Shown here: piece by piece, positions 33,047 to 40,371 of the stretch
Layout of the letters: each line of letters starts with the position of its first letter
How positions within the stretch are numbered: the first letter of the stretch is position 1
NCBI RefSeq assembly: GCF_013363975.1
Contig: NZ_JABWGN010000019.1
Location: 123,515-187,514, forward strand
Reading direction: 5' to 3'
DNA: 64,000 nucleotides
Source of the DNA: Nonomuraea montanisoli
GTDB lineage: Bacteria > Actinomycetota > Actinomycetes > Streptosporangiales > Streptosporangiaceae
The notes under the pieces: model-generated
The model's database searches: none
Seen by the model: the letters and a program-made list of their open reading frames with translations, nothing else
What the model was told of the DNA's origin: nothing
Program-made: the position numbers and the translations under genes

Positions 33047-34191
33047 GCGGGGGAGCGGCGCGGGGGCACGACGAGGAGCCCCGCGCCGACGACCCCCACC
33101 TACCGACCCCCTCCTCCACGCCAAGCGAGGAGCACGCCGCGGCCCACGCCCCAGGGCACGACGCCGCGGAAGGGCTGGGGCGCGACACGACCCGGGCGCG
33201 AGGGGAGGACAGGCCGAGTCGCGAGGTGCCCCAGCGGCGAGGCGACGAAGCGGCCGAGAAGAGCAGCGGCGAAGAGAACCGCAGCGCCAAGGGGGATCGC
33301 GGGGGCGAAGGCGACGACGAGGCCGACACCCTGCCGCTGCCCGTGGGGCGGCGCGAAGGCGTGCGCCGGGCCGCCGTCGTCATCGGCGGCCTCACGCTCT
33401 TCGCGCTGGTCCTCGCCGCGGCCGCGTACGGGCTGCTCAAGCCGTACCTGAGCCCGGACGAGCAGCCCGAGGACGGCGGAGCCGTCGCGTCCGGCGCGCA
33501 GCCCGTGCGGCGGATCACGCTGCCCGAGGGGCTGCGGCTCGACGAGGCCCTGCGGCGCATCTCCAAGCAGGCCGGCGTGCCGCTGGCCGACCTGCGGGCG
33601 GTCGACTCGCGCCAGGTCGGACTGCCCGACTACGCCCGGGGCCTGGAGGGCTTCCTGTTCCCCGCCACGTACGAGGCGGGGAACGGCACGACCGCCAGAG
33701 GGCTGCTCGCGGCGATGGTGCAGCGCTTCGCGACCGTCGCCGACCGGCTCGACCTGGAGGAGCGGGCGGCCCGGATGGACCTGACCCCGCTGGAGGCCGT
33801 CACGGTGGCGAGCATCGTGCAGGCCGAGCCGGGCCGCGCCGCGGACTATCCGAAGATCGCCAGGGTGATCTACAACCGGCTGGGACGCGACCTGCCGCTC
33901 CGGATCGACTCCACCGCCCTGTACGCGCTGGGGAAGCGGGCGACCCGCCTGTCGCCCGGCGAGACCAAGGTCGGCTCTCCGTACAACACGTACACGCGCA
34001 GAGGGCTGCCACCTGGGCCGATCTCCAACCCCGGGGTGCGGGCGCTGCGCGCGGCGCTCCACCCGGCCAAGGGAGGTTGGTACTGGTTCGTGACCACCAA
34101 TCCGACGCATAGAATCACCAAATTCACCGACAAAGAGAGCGAGTTCGTGAGATACCGGGAAGAGTTGAACGAAAACCTCGGGACGAACTGA
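33043..34191 (+). CDS. MltG-like endolytic transglycosylase, truncated paralogue
   Basis: MltG cuts nascent glycan strands and helps set their length. From GTG 33043 (GGAG seven bases upstream) the 382-residue protein has a long acidic/His-rich cytoplasmic N-terminus (1-105), one transmembrane helix (about 108-130), and a catalytic domain. That domain carries GFLFPATYE, SIVQAEPGR with the expected catalytic E262, YPKIARVIYNRL and SPYNTYTRRGLPPGPISNPG. Compared with the next gene it lacks the extracellular LysM-like subdomain between helix and catalytic core, so placement on glycan may differ. Confidence 0.88.
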   Translation: MSGGAARGHDEEPRADDPHLPTPSSTPSEEHAAAHAPGHDAAEGLGRDTTRARGEDRPSREVPQRRGDEAAEKSSGEENRSAKGDRGGEGDDEADTLPLPVGRREGVRRAAVVIGGLTLFALVLAAAAYGLLKPYLSPDEQPEDGGAVASGAQPVRRITLPEGLRLDEALRRISKQAGVPLADLRAVDSRQVGLPDYARGLEGFLFPATYEAGNGTTARGLLAAMVQRFATVADRLDLEERAARMDLTPLEAVTVASIVQAEPGRAADYPKIARVIYNRLGRDLPLRIDSTALYALGKRATRLSPGETKVGSPYNTYTRRGLPPGPISNPGVRALRAALHPAKGGWYWFVTTNPTHRITKFTDKESEFVRYREELNENLGTN

Positions 34192-34380
34192 TGCTCCCCG
34201 CGACGCCCCTCACCCCCCGGAGGATCGGCGAGATCCGCGGGCGGAGTCACGGAGCCGGGACGCCGCCGCTCCTTCCGTCGCCCCGCACGGCTACGGAGAG
34301 TCACGGCCCCGGGGCATCGGCGCACGACCGGCGGATCCCCCCGTTCCGTACGGTGACCCCCCATCGTTCGGTCCGGCCGC

Positions 34381-34410
34381 TTGACGGCGGGCGTGCCGAA
34401 CCGGGAGATT
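34381..34410 (+). promoter_or_regulatory. Possible promoter directly before the second mltG
   Basis: TTGACG (34381-34386) and GAGATT (34405-34410) are 18 bases apart. Transcription would begin only a few bases before ATG 34424, which might explain the lack of a well-spaced ribosome site. The -10 is poor. Confidence 0.3.
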
Positions 34411-34423
34411 GGCCAGCGCACCT

Positions 34424-35581
34424 ATGAGCGAGCTCGATATGGATTTCCTGCTGGGCGCCGAGGACGACGACGAAGGTCGTGACCGGCGCCGGTCCCGTGG
34501 TTCCGGCAGAAGCGGCAACCGGAGGCGGCGCAGGCGCCGCAACCGCGGCCGCTTCATCGCCCCGCTTCTCGCGTTCATCGTCCTCGCCGGCATCATCGGC
34601 GGCGGCGGCTACTTCGGCTACCAGTGGCTCAGAGGCGCCCTCGTCCCCGACGACTACACGGGGCAGGGCAAGGGCGACGTGGTGATCGAGATCAAGGAGG
34701 GCCAGAGCGCCTCCGACGTCGCCCTGGAGCTGGAGCGGCAGGGGGTCGTGGCCAGCGCCCAGGCGTTCACCAACGCCATCGCCACCGCCGGCAAGAGCGC
34801 CTCGCTCCAGCCCGGCTCGTACACGATGCGCAAGGGCATGTCCGCCGCCCTCGCGGTCAAGCTCCTGGACTCGGGCAACCGCCTGCTGGTCCGGGTGCAG
34901 ATCAGGGAGGGCCTGCGCCTGTCCGACACGCTCGCCCAGCTCGCCAAGCAGACCGGCAAGCCGCAGAAGGAGTTCCTCGCCGCGGCCCGCAGCGCCCGCG
35001 CGCTGGACCTGCCCCGGTACGCCAAGGGCAAGCCGGAGGGCTACATCTTCCCGGCCACGTACGAGTTCCAGCCGAAGGACACCCCGGCGGACATCCTCGG
35101 CAAGATGGTCGAGCGCTTCGAGCAGGAGGCCGACAAGACGGGCCTGGAGAACGGCGCCAAGAGCCTGGGCCGCACGCCGGGCGAGATCATCACGATCGCG
35201 AGCATCATCCAGGCCGAGGCCGGCCGGTACGAGGACATGCCCAAGATCGCCCGGGTGATCTACAACCGGCTCCAGCACCAGCCGCCGATGAAGCTCAAGA
35301 TGGACAGCACGGTCATGTACGGGCTCGGCAAGTACCGCACGGCCGCCACGCTCGCCGAGACGCGCATCGACACGAAGTACAACACGTACATGCACGAAGG
35401 GCTGCCGGCGGGTCCCATCGCCAACCCGGGCGAGCACGCGATCGAGGCGGCGCTCAGCCCGGAGAAGGGCGACTGGCTGTACTTCGTGGCCACGGACCCG
35501 GACAGCAACGTCACCAAGTTCGCCACCACGGACGCCGAGTTCAAGAAGCTGCTGGACGAGTACCACCGCAACGGCGGCTGA
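34424..35581 (+). CDS. mltG: Endolytic transglycosylase MltG
   Basis: The full-length member of the tandem pair, 385 residues. It has an acidic then very basic cytoplasmic segment (RRRRRRRNRGR), one transmembrane helix (about 44-68), and a LysM-like subdomain (VVIEIKEGQSASDVALELE to about 150). The catalytic domain has GYIFPATYEF, IIQAEAGR with E265 as expected catalytic residue, MPKIARVIYNRL and the closing GPIANPGEHAIEAAL. It should cut nascent peptidoglycan at the cell membrane. The start is chosen as ATG 34424 (MSELDMDFLL); a TTG at 34409 abuts GGGAG too closely. Confidence 0.93.
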   Translation: MSELDMDFLLGAEDDDEGRDRRRSRGSGRSGNRRRRRRRNRGRFIAPLLAFIVLAGIIGGGGYFGYQWLRGALVPDDYTGQGKGDVVIEIKEGQSASDVALELERQGVVASAQAFTNAIATAGKSASLQPGSYTMRKGMSAALAVKLLDSGNRLLVRVQIREGLRLSDTLAQLAKQTGKPQKEFLAAARSARALDLPRYAKGKPEGYIFPATYEFQPKDTPADILGKMVERFEQEADKTGLENGAKSLGRTPGEIITIASIIQAEAGRYEDMPKIARVIYNRLQHQPPMKLKMDSTVMYGLGKYRTAATLAETRIDTKYNTYMHEGLPAGPIANPGEHAIEAALSPEKGDWLYFVATDPDSNVTKFATTDAEFKKLLDEYHRNGG

Positions 35582-35655
35582 ACGACCAGGGCCCTTCGGG
35601 CGCGGGATCCGTCCGCGCGCACGAGGGGCCGCCGGGGGAGGACGGTCGTCACGAA

Positions 35656-35681
35656 GGCCGCCCGCACGCACGCGGGCGGCC
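35656..35681 (+). terminator. Hairpin after mltG
   Basis: Ten-base arms GGCCGCCCGC (35656-35665) and GCGGGCGGCC (35672-35681) enclose a six-base loop, with no T-run. The rest of the 307-base gap 35582-35888 holds imperfect CGCCGGGTACGG-like repeats and no gene. Confidence 0.55.
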
Positions 35682-35888
35682 CTCGCCGTGTCCGGAGGCG
35701 TCCGCGCCGGGTACGGAGACCGCGGTGCGCCGCCTCGCCGGGTACGGTGCGCCGTCTCGTCGTGTGCGGAGACCCGCGGTACGCCGCTCCGTCCGGCGCG
35801 TGGGGGACGGGGCCCTGGGACGCGGGGCGCCTCCTCGCGGGGCGATAGGGTGCTCGCAGTTCGGAAAGGCGTGAAGGGGCAGGTGATC

Positions 35889-36824
35889 ATGCGGGCCGCG
35901 GTGATGGGCTCACCGATCGCGCACTCGCTCTCGCCCTGCCTGCACCGGGCCGCGTACGCGGCGATGGGGCTGGCCGGGTGGAGCTTCGAGGCGATCGAGT
36001 GCGACGAGGCGGCGCTGCCGGAGACCCTCCGGCGGCTACGGCCGGTGCGCGGCGAGAACCCCGCCGGCGGAGCCCGTGCCGACGGAGTCCCTTCAGGCGG
36101 CTCCCCTTCAGGCGGAGCTCCCTCCGACGGGGCCGACGGAGGCGACGCCTGGGCGGGCCTGTCGCTCACGATGCCGCTCAAGCGCGCGGTGCTGCCCCTG
36201 CTCGACACCGTGACCGAACCGGTCACCGAGGTCGGCGGCGCCAACACCGTGGTGTTCCGCGACGGCGGCGCGCACGGCTACAACACCGACGTTCACGGCG
36301 TCCGGCAGGCGCTCGCGGAGGCGGGGGTGCCCGCTCCCGGCTCGGCGACCGTGCTCGGCGGCGGCGCCACGGCCGCCTCGGCGCTCGCGGCGCTGCGCGG
36401 CCTCGGCCTGCGCTCCGCCACGCTGCTCGTCCGCGACCCGGCCCGGGCGACGGAGACGACGGAGGCGGCCGAACGGCTCGGCGTGGCGCTGGCGGTGGAG
36501 ACGTTCGACAAGCTCGACGCGGCGCTGGGGGTGGACCTGGTCGTCTCCACGCTGCCGGGCGGCGCGGCCGACGCCTACGCCGACGCCCTGGCCGGGGTGC
36601 CGGCGCTGTTCGACGTGGTCTACTCGCCCTGGCCGACCCGCGCGGCCTCGGCGGTGCGCGCGGCGGGCGGCACGGTCGTGGGGGGCTTCGCGATGCTGCT
36701 GCACCAGGCGGTGCGGCAGGTGGAGCTGATGACCGGCCGCACGGACGTCCCGGTGGAGGCCATGCGCGCGGCCGGCGAGGCCGAGATCCTCAGGCGGACC
36801 ACGCGAACGGATCGACCATCTTGA
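35889..36824 (+). CDS. aroE: Shikimate dehydrogenase
   Basis: The enzyme reduces 3-dehydroshikimate with NADPH in aromatic amino acid synthesis. Signatures are GSPIAHSLSP at the N-terminus, SLTMPLKRAV with the catalytic Lys, GGANTVVF, YNTDVHGV and the nucleotide-binding GGGATAASAL. An insert of about 24 residues rich in Gly, Ser, Pro and Asp (about 56-80) interrupts the region before SLTMPLK. The ATG 35889 start has GGGG nine bases upstream. The last 35 bases overlap the convergent PIN toxin gene. Confidence 0.92.
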   Translation: MRAAVMGSPIAHSLSPCLHRAAYAAMGLAGWSFEAIECDEAALPETLRRLRPVRGENPAGGARADGVPSGGSPSGGAPSDGADGGDAWAGLSLTMPLKRAVLPLLDTVTEPVTEVGGANTVVFRDGGAHGYNTDVHGVRQALAEAGVPAPGSATVLGGGATAASALAALRGLGLRSATLLVRDPARATETTEAAERLGVALAVETFDKLDAALGVDLVVSTLPGGAADAYADALAGVPALFDVVYSPWPTRAASAVRAAGGTVVGGFAMLLHQAVRQVELMTGRTDVPVEAMRAAGEAEILRRTTRTDRPS

Positions 36825-37206
36825 CGTCGAGGTCGGCGAAGTCCTTGACGTTCCGCGTGACGAGAATCCATCCGTGCGCGCTGGCCGTGGCCGCGATGAG
36901 ACCGTCGACGACGGGAAGGGGGCGCTTGGCGTTCATCCGTCCCCATTCCTCGGCCACGTCCAGCGTCACCGGGAGGATGCGTGTTCTGAACTCCCGTTGC
37001 AGCCGGTCGAGCCACGATTCGTACGCGCCCGCCTGTGTCACGTCGCGACGACGCAGCAGTTCGACGCCCTTCCGGATCTCGCCGAGGACGAGGACGCTCA
37101 GGTACAGCGTCGGGCCGTTGACCGCGTCCAGCCAGGCCTGCAGGTTCGGGTTCCTGGTGCGCTTGGTCATCTCGGAGACGACGTTGGTGTCGAGCAGGTA
37201 GCTCAC
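36790..37206 (-). CDS. PIN-domain ribonuclease toxin (VapC/FitB-like)
   Basis: A 138-residue PIN domain with the acidic residues expected of this metal-dependent RNase fold: D in LLDTNVVSE, E in LGEIRKGVELL, D in VVDGLIAATA and D in TRNVKDF. GTG 37206 overlaps the stop of the upstream antitoxin gene by four bases. The pair therefore forms a standard antitoxin-first module. The target RNA is unknown. Confidence 0.9.
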   Translation of the reverse strand: MSYLLDTNVVSEMTKRTRNPNLQAWLDAVNGPTLYLSVLVLGEIRKGVELLRRRDVTQAGAYESWLDRLQREFRTRILPVTLDVAEEWGRMNAKRPLPVVDGLIAATASAHGWILVTRNVKDFADLDVKMVDPFAWSA

Positions 37207-37460
37207 CAGACATCCCCGAGGTCGACCTCGCGAGGAAGGTCCTTGGAACGCGTGAGATCCAGTTCGCTCAGATCCGGCGCGCTGAGCAGGAACTCCTTGA
37301 AGTCGGGCTCGTCGCCCTTGAGCCGGCGGTACTCCGCCATGTCGATGATGACCGCCACGTCCTCCCCGTGACGGGTCACGATCTGCGGGCCCTCGTCGTG
37401 CGCCCGGCGCACGACCTCGCTGAAGCGCTGCTTCGCTTCCTGCAACTGCCAGACGCTCAT
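37203..37460 (-). CDS. Phd/YefM-type antitoxin
   Basis: An 85-residue protein: the DNA-binding N-terminus SVWQLQEAKQRFSEVVRRA with QIVTRHGEDVAVII is the Phd/YefM pattern. The acidic C-terminal half would wrap the toxin. The start is chosen as ATG 37460, five bases after GGAGG; the neighbouring ATG 37463 is only two bases from it. Such antitoxins usually repress their own promoter. Confidence 0.9.
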   Translation of the reverse strand: MSVWQLQEAKQRFSEVVRRAHDEGPQIVTRHGEDVAVIIDMAEYRRLKGDEPDFKEFLLSAPDLSELDLTRSKDLPREVDLGDVW

Positions 37461-37473
37461 CATTGCCTCCAAT

Positions 37474-37490
37474 CTGGACAGACTGGACAG
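37474..37490 (-). promoter_or_regulatory. Possible operator of the toxin-antitoxin pair
   Basis: Two adjacent CTGGACAG direct repeats (37474-37481 and 37483-37490) lie just upstream of the antitoxin ribosome site, where autorepression would act. Confidence 0.3.
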
Positions 37491-37567
37491 GGGGTGCTCA
37501 CGCTGCCGACTCTAGCGGAGGCGCAGGCTGCCGGGAGGGAACATTCGAGCTAGCCACACGGTTGTGG

Positions 37568-37573
37568 TAATGT
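37568..37573 (+). promoter_or_regulatory. Extended -10 box before the infC leader
   Basis: TAATGT is preceded by TGG, an extended -10 pattern. The -35 (TTCGAG, 37544-37549) is weak. A leader of about 230 bases would result. Confidence 0.35.
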
Positions 37574-37717
37574 AGCTCTCTGATCGGTCCGGCATGACTT
37601 GCTGGACGCGCAAGCGGAGGTCTCCCTCCCACCCGAGTCGCCGCGAGGCGTCCGGGTAAAGGATCACGCCGGACTACTCCGGGGAGCTTGAAGGCCACGA
37701 CGCCGAAGAGCTCAGTG

Positions 37718-37746
37718 GCCCCGCATGCGCGACGTGCGGGGCTTTT
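37718..37746 (+). terminator. Attenuator-like intrinsic terminator in the infC leader
   Basis: Arms GCCCCGCA (37718-37725) and TGCGGGGC (37735-37742) are followed by TTTT. It lies 63 bases before the infC start and after a plausible promoter, so it probably acts as a conditional terminator for infC-rpmI-rplT. The rest of 37580-37808 is leader without a gene. Confidence 0.6.
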
Positions 37747-37808
37747 CGCGTTTCGCGGAAGCTCCCCGGCACGACGAGCACGTAGGGATCGCAAACCTAG
37801 GAGGCCCC

Positions 37809-38408
37809 ATCAGCACTGAGCCCCGCATCAACGAGCGTATCCGAGTTCCCGAGGTCCGCCTCGTGGGCCCGAACGGCGAGCAGGTCGGCATCGTCTCCAT
37901 TCACGATGCCCTGAAGCTCGCCCAGGAAGCCGACCTTGACCTCGTCGAGGTCGCGGCCACGGCTCGACCGCCCGTGTGCAAGCTCATGGACTACGGCAAG
38001 TTCAAGTACGAGTCCGCGATGAAGGCGCGCGAGGCGCGCAAGAACCAGGCGCACACGATCATCAAGGAGATCAAGCTCCGGCCGAAGATCGACCCGCACG
38101 ACTACGAGACCAAGAAGGGTCACGTGGTGCGGTTCCTCAAGGCGGGGGACAAGGTCAAGGTGACGATCATGTTCCGTGGTCGCGAGCAGTCCCGTCCGGA
38201 GCTCGGCTTCCGGCTGCTGCAGCGGCTGGCCGAGGACGTCCAGGAGCTCGGCTTCGTGGAGTCCCAGCCCAAGCAGGACGGCCGTAACATGATCATGGTG
38301 ATCGGTCCGCACAAGAAGAAGGCCGAGGCCAAGGCCGAGAAGGCGGCGGCCAAGGCTCAGCGTGGCGACGATGCTTCCGCAGAGGTTCCTTCCGAACAGG
38401 AAGCGTGA
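37809..38408 (+). CDS. infC: Translation initiation factor IF-3, apparent ATC start
   Basis: IF-3 binds the 30S subunit and checks the start codon. Homology begins at ISTEPRINERIRVPEVRLV. The only start that fits is ATC at 37809, four bases after a perfect AGGAGG (37799-37804). Non-AUG starts are the rule for infC and let IF-3 repress its own translation. An ATG at 37725 lies inside the terminator hairpin and lacks a ribosome site. The 199 residues include the N-domain, the lysine-rich linker (MKAREARKNQAHTIIKEIKL) and the C-domain with MFRGREQSRPELG, plus a charged tail. Confidence 0.92.
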   Translation: MSTEPRINERIRVPEVRLVGPNGEQVGIVSIHDALKLAQEADLDLVEVAATARPPVCKLMDYGKFKYESAMKAREARKNQAHTIIKEIKLRPKIDPHDYETKKGHVVRFLKAGDKVKVTIMFRGREQSRPELGFRLLQRLAEDVQELGFVESQPKQDGRNMIMVIGPHKKKAEAKAEKAAAKAQRGDDASAEVPSEQEA

Positions 38409-38531
38409 CCCGCGGTAGGGGTTAGCCTTACAAGCACCCCGAGCAGCCACCAGCACGACGAAGACGCCGCGACCGGGTCGGCCAGCACCGGCCCGGCCAC
38501 CGGCACGACCGAATTGAGGAGAGACGGCGAC

Positions 38532-38726
38532 ATGCCGAAGATGAAGACGCACAGTGGTGCGAAGAAGCGGTTCCGGCTCACCGGCACGGGCAAGATCAAG
38601 CGTCGCCGTGCCAACCGCGCGCACTACAACGAGTGGAAGTCGTCCACGCTGACGCGCCGTCTCAAGAACGAGGTCGTCCTTTCCGACGCCGATTCCAAGA
38701 AGATCAAGAAGCTGCTCGCCAAGTAG
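38532..38726 (+). CDS. rpmI: 50S ribosomal protein L35
   Basis: A 64-residue, highly basic protein with the L35 pattern MPKMKTHSGAKKRFRLTGTG and a C-terminal KKIKKLLAK. ATG 38532 follows a GAGGAGAG ribosome site. It is the middle gene of infC-rpmI-rplT. Confidence 0.96.
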   Translation: MPKMKTHSGAKKRFRLTGTGKIKRRRANRAHYNEWKSSTLTRRLKNEVVLSDADSKKIKKLLAK

Positions 38727-38750
38727 CGCGAACCCCCGGGGAGAAGAAAC

Positions 38751-39134
38751 ATGGCACGCGTGAAGCGGGCGCTCAACGCCAAGAAGAAGCGCAAGGTCGT
38801 CCTCGAGCGGGCGGCAGGTTACCGAGGCCAGCGGTCCAGGCTGTACCGCAAGGCCAAGGAGCAGATGCTCCACTCGATGACCTATGCCTACCGCGACCGT
38901 AAGGACCGCAAGGGCAACTTCCGTCGTCTGTGGATCCAGCGCATCAATGCCGCTGCCCGTCAGAACGGCATGACCTACAACCGCCTGATCCAGGGGCTGC
39001 GCCTGGCGGGCGTCGAGGTCGACCGCAAGATCCTGGCTGACCTCGCGGTCAACGACAGCCAGACTTTCGCCACGCTCGTCGAGGCCGCCAAGAAGGCGCT
39101 GCCGGCGAACGTGAACGCTCCGGCCGCGAGCTGA
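38751..39134 (+). CDS. rplT: 50S ribosomal protein L20
   Basis: The 127-residue protein begins MARVKRALNAKKKRKVVLE and contains AAGYRGQRSRLYRKAKEQ and DRKDRKGNFRRLWIQRINAA, the L20 signature. It binds 23S rRNA early in 50S assembly. In several bacteria L20 also represses this operon. Confidence 0.97.
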   Translation: MARVKRALNAKKKRKVVLERAAGYRGQRSRLYRKAKEQMLHSMTYAYRDRKDRKGNFRRLWIQRINAAARQNGMTYNRLIQGLRLAGVEVDRKILADLAVNDSQTFATLVEAAKKALPANVNAPAAS

Positions 39135-39170
39135 GACATGTGAGGGAGCCCCACCTTGGGCTCCAGCCGA

Positions 39171-39196
39171 GGGCCCACCTCACGGTGGGCCCTTTG
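39171..39196 (+). terminator. Intrinsic terminator after rplT
   Basis: Nine-base arms GGGCCCACC (39171-39179) and GGTGGGCCC (39184-39192) with loop TCAC are followed by TTT. A second, weaker GGAGCCC/GGGCTCC hairpin lies just upstream. Confidence 0.75.
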
Positions 39197-39246
39197 CCGT
39201 ATGTGCGGCCAGTGCGAGCAGCACAGTCAGGGGGAGCAGGAAGAGC

Positions 39247-40050
39247 ATGGCGGGATCCGAGCTGACCAACGTCAAGTCGCCGCGCGTGAAGGCGGCCCGG
39301 CGGCTGACCAAGCGGGCCTTCCGCGAGCAGGACCGCAAGTTCCTGGCCGAGGGCCCCCAGGCGGTGCGTGAGGCGCTCAGGCTCGACGGCGTGACGGTGG
39401 AGCTGTTCGCCACGGCCGAGGCCGAGTCGCGCCACCCCGAGATCGTCGCCGAGGCCGTCGCGCAGGACGTCCCGATCCACCGGGCCAGCGGCGAGGTCAT
39501 GGCCGAGCTGTCCCAGACCGTCACCCCGCAGGGGCTGCTGGCGGTCTGCCGGCTGGTGCACGTGCCGCTGGAGGAGGCGCTGACCGGGGAGCCCAGGCTG
39601 GTGGCGATGCTCGCGCACGTGCGCGACCCCGGCAACGCCGGCACCGTCATGCGGGCCGCCGACGCCGCCGGCGCCGACTCCGTGATCCTCACCGACGCCT
39701 CCGTCGACCCGTACAACGGCAAGTGCGTGCGCGCGAGCGCCGGCAGCCTCTTCCACCTGCCGGTCGTGACCGGCGCGCCCGTGTCCGCCGCCGTGCGCCG
39801 GCTCAAGGAGCGCGGCCTGCGGGTCCTCGCGGCCGACGGCGCGGGCAAGCACACCCTCGACGACGTGGACCTGTCCGGCCCCACGGCGTGGATCTTCGGC
39901 AACGAGGCGTGGGGGCTGCCCGAGGAGATCCTCGCCGAGGCCGACGACGTGGTCCGGGTGCCCATCTACGGGCGGGCCGAGAGCCTCAACCTGGCGACCG
40001 CCGCCGCCGTCTGCCTGTACGCCTCCGCCCGCGCCCAGCGCGCGACCTGA
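39247..40050 (+). CDS. TrmH/SpoU-family RNA 2'-O-methyltransferase
   Basis: A 267-residue SPOUT methyltransferase. It has an N-terminal L30e-like substrate-binding domain (1-100), then MLAHVRDPGNAGTVMRAADAAG (motif 1), IFGNEAWGLPEE (motif 2) and VRVPIYGRAESLNLATAAAV (motif 3). It probably modifies rRNA, but the exact nucleotide is not predictable. Its place after rplT is common in actinobacteria. Confidence 0.92.
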   Translation: MAGSELTNVKSPRVKAARRLTKRAFREQDRKFLAEGPQAVREALRLDGVTVELFATAEAESRHPEIVAEAVAQDVPIHRASGEVMAELSQTVTPQGLLAVCRLVHVPLEEALTGEPRLVAMLAHVRDPGNAGTVMRAADAAGADSVILTDASVDPYNGKCVRASAGSLFHLPVVTGAPVSAAVRRLKERGLRVLAADGAGKHTLDDVDLSGPTAWIFGNEAWGLPEEILAEADDVVRVPIYGRAESLNLATAAAVCLYASARAQRAT

Positions 40051-40173
40051 GGCCCGCGCCCAGCGCGCGACCTGAGGCCCGCGCCCAGCGCGCGACCTGA
40101 GGCCCGCGCCCAGCGCGCGACCTGAGGCCCGTACCCGTGCGCCCCCTGAGGCCCGCCCTCAGCACGACCTGAG
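40027..40173. repeat. 25-bp tandem repeat derived from the methyltransferase 3' end
   Basis: Four exact 25-base copies (40027-40051, 40052-40076, 40077-40101, 40102-40126) are followed by two degenerate ones. The first copy is coding and holds the stop codon; the rest are downstream. Each non-coding copy therefore carries the same TGA. The following 198 bases to 40371 show no gene. Confidence 0.92.
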
Positions 40174-40371
40174 GCCCTTAGCGATGATCATGGGAGCTGG
40201 TCCCGGGAGGCCACACCTGTCCCTCGCGTGACGGGGCGGGGACGGAAGGCCGACCTGTCGTGGGCGATGGCATGAACCGGCCACCCCGCTGCCATAGGCA
40301 GCCTCGCGGCGAGTCCCCTAGGCGACGGGAAACCCGCTATTGTCGGCCTTGTAGGCGGAGGAGGCGAGGTC

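Noticed and set aside
37500..37720. tRNA gene or known riboswitch in the infC leader
   Set aside because: No cloverleaf with a T-arm GTTCGA and acceptor pairing could be built, and no riboswitch core was recognised.
37725..37808. ATG at 37725 as infC start
   Set aside because: It lies in the terminator stem, lacks a ribosome site, and the residues it adds do not resemble IF-3.
12580..40173. CRISPR array among the short tandem repeats
   Set aside because: Units are head to tail without unique spacers, unit lengths differ from place to place, and no cas genes are present.
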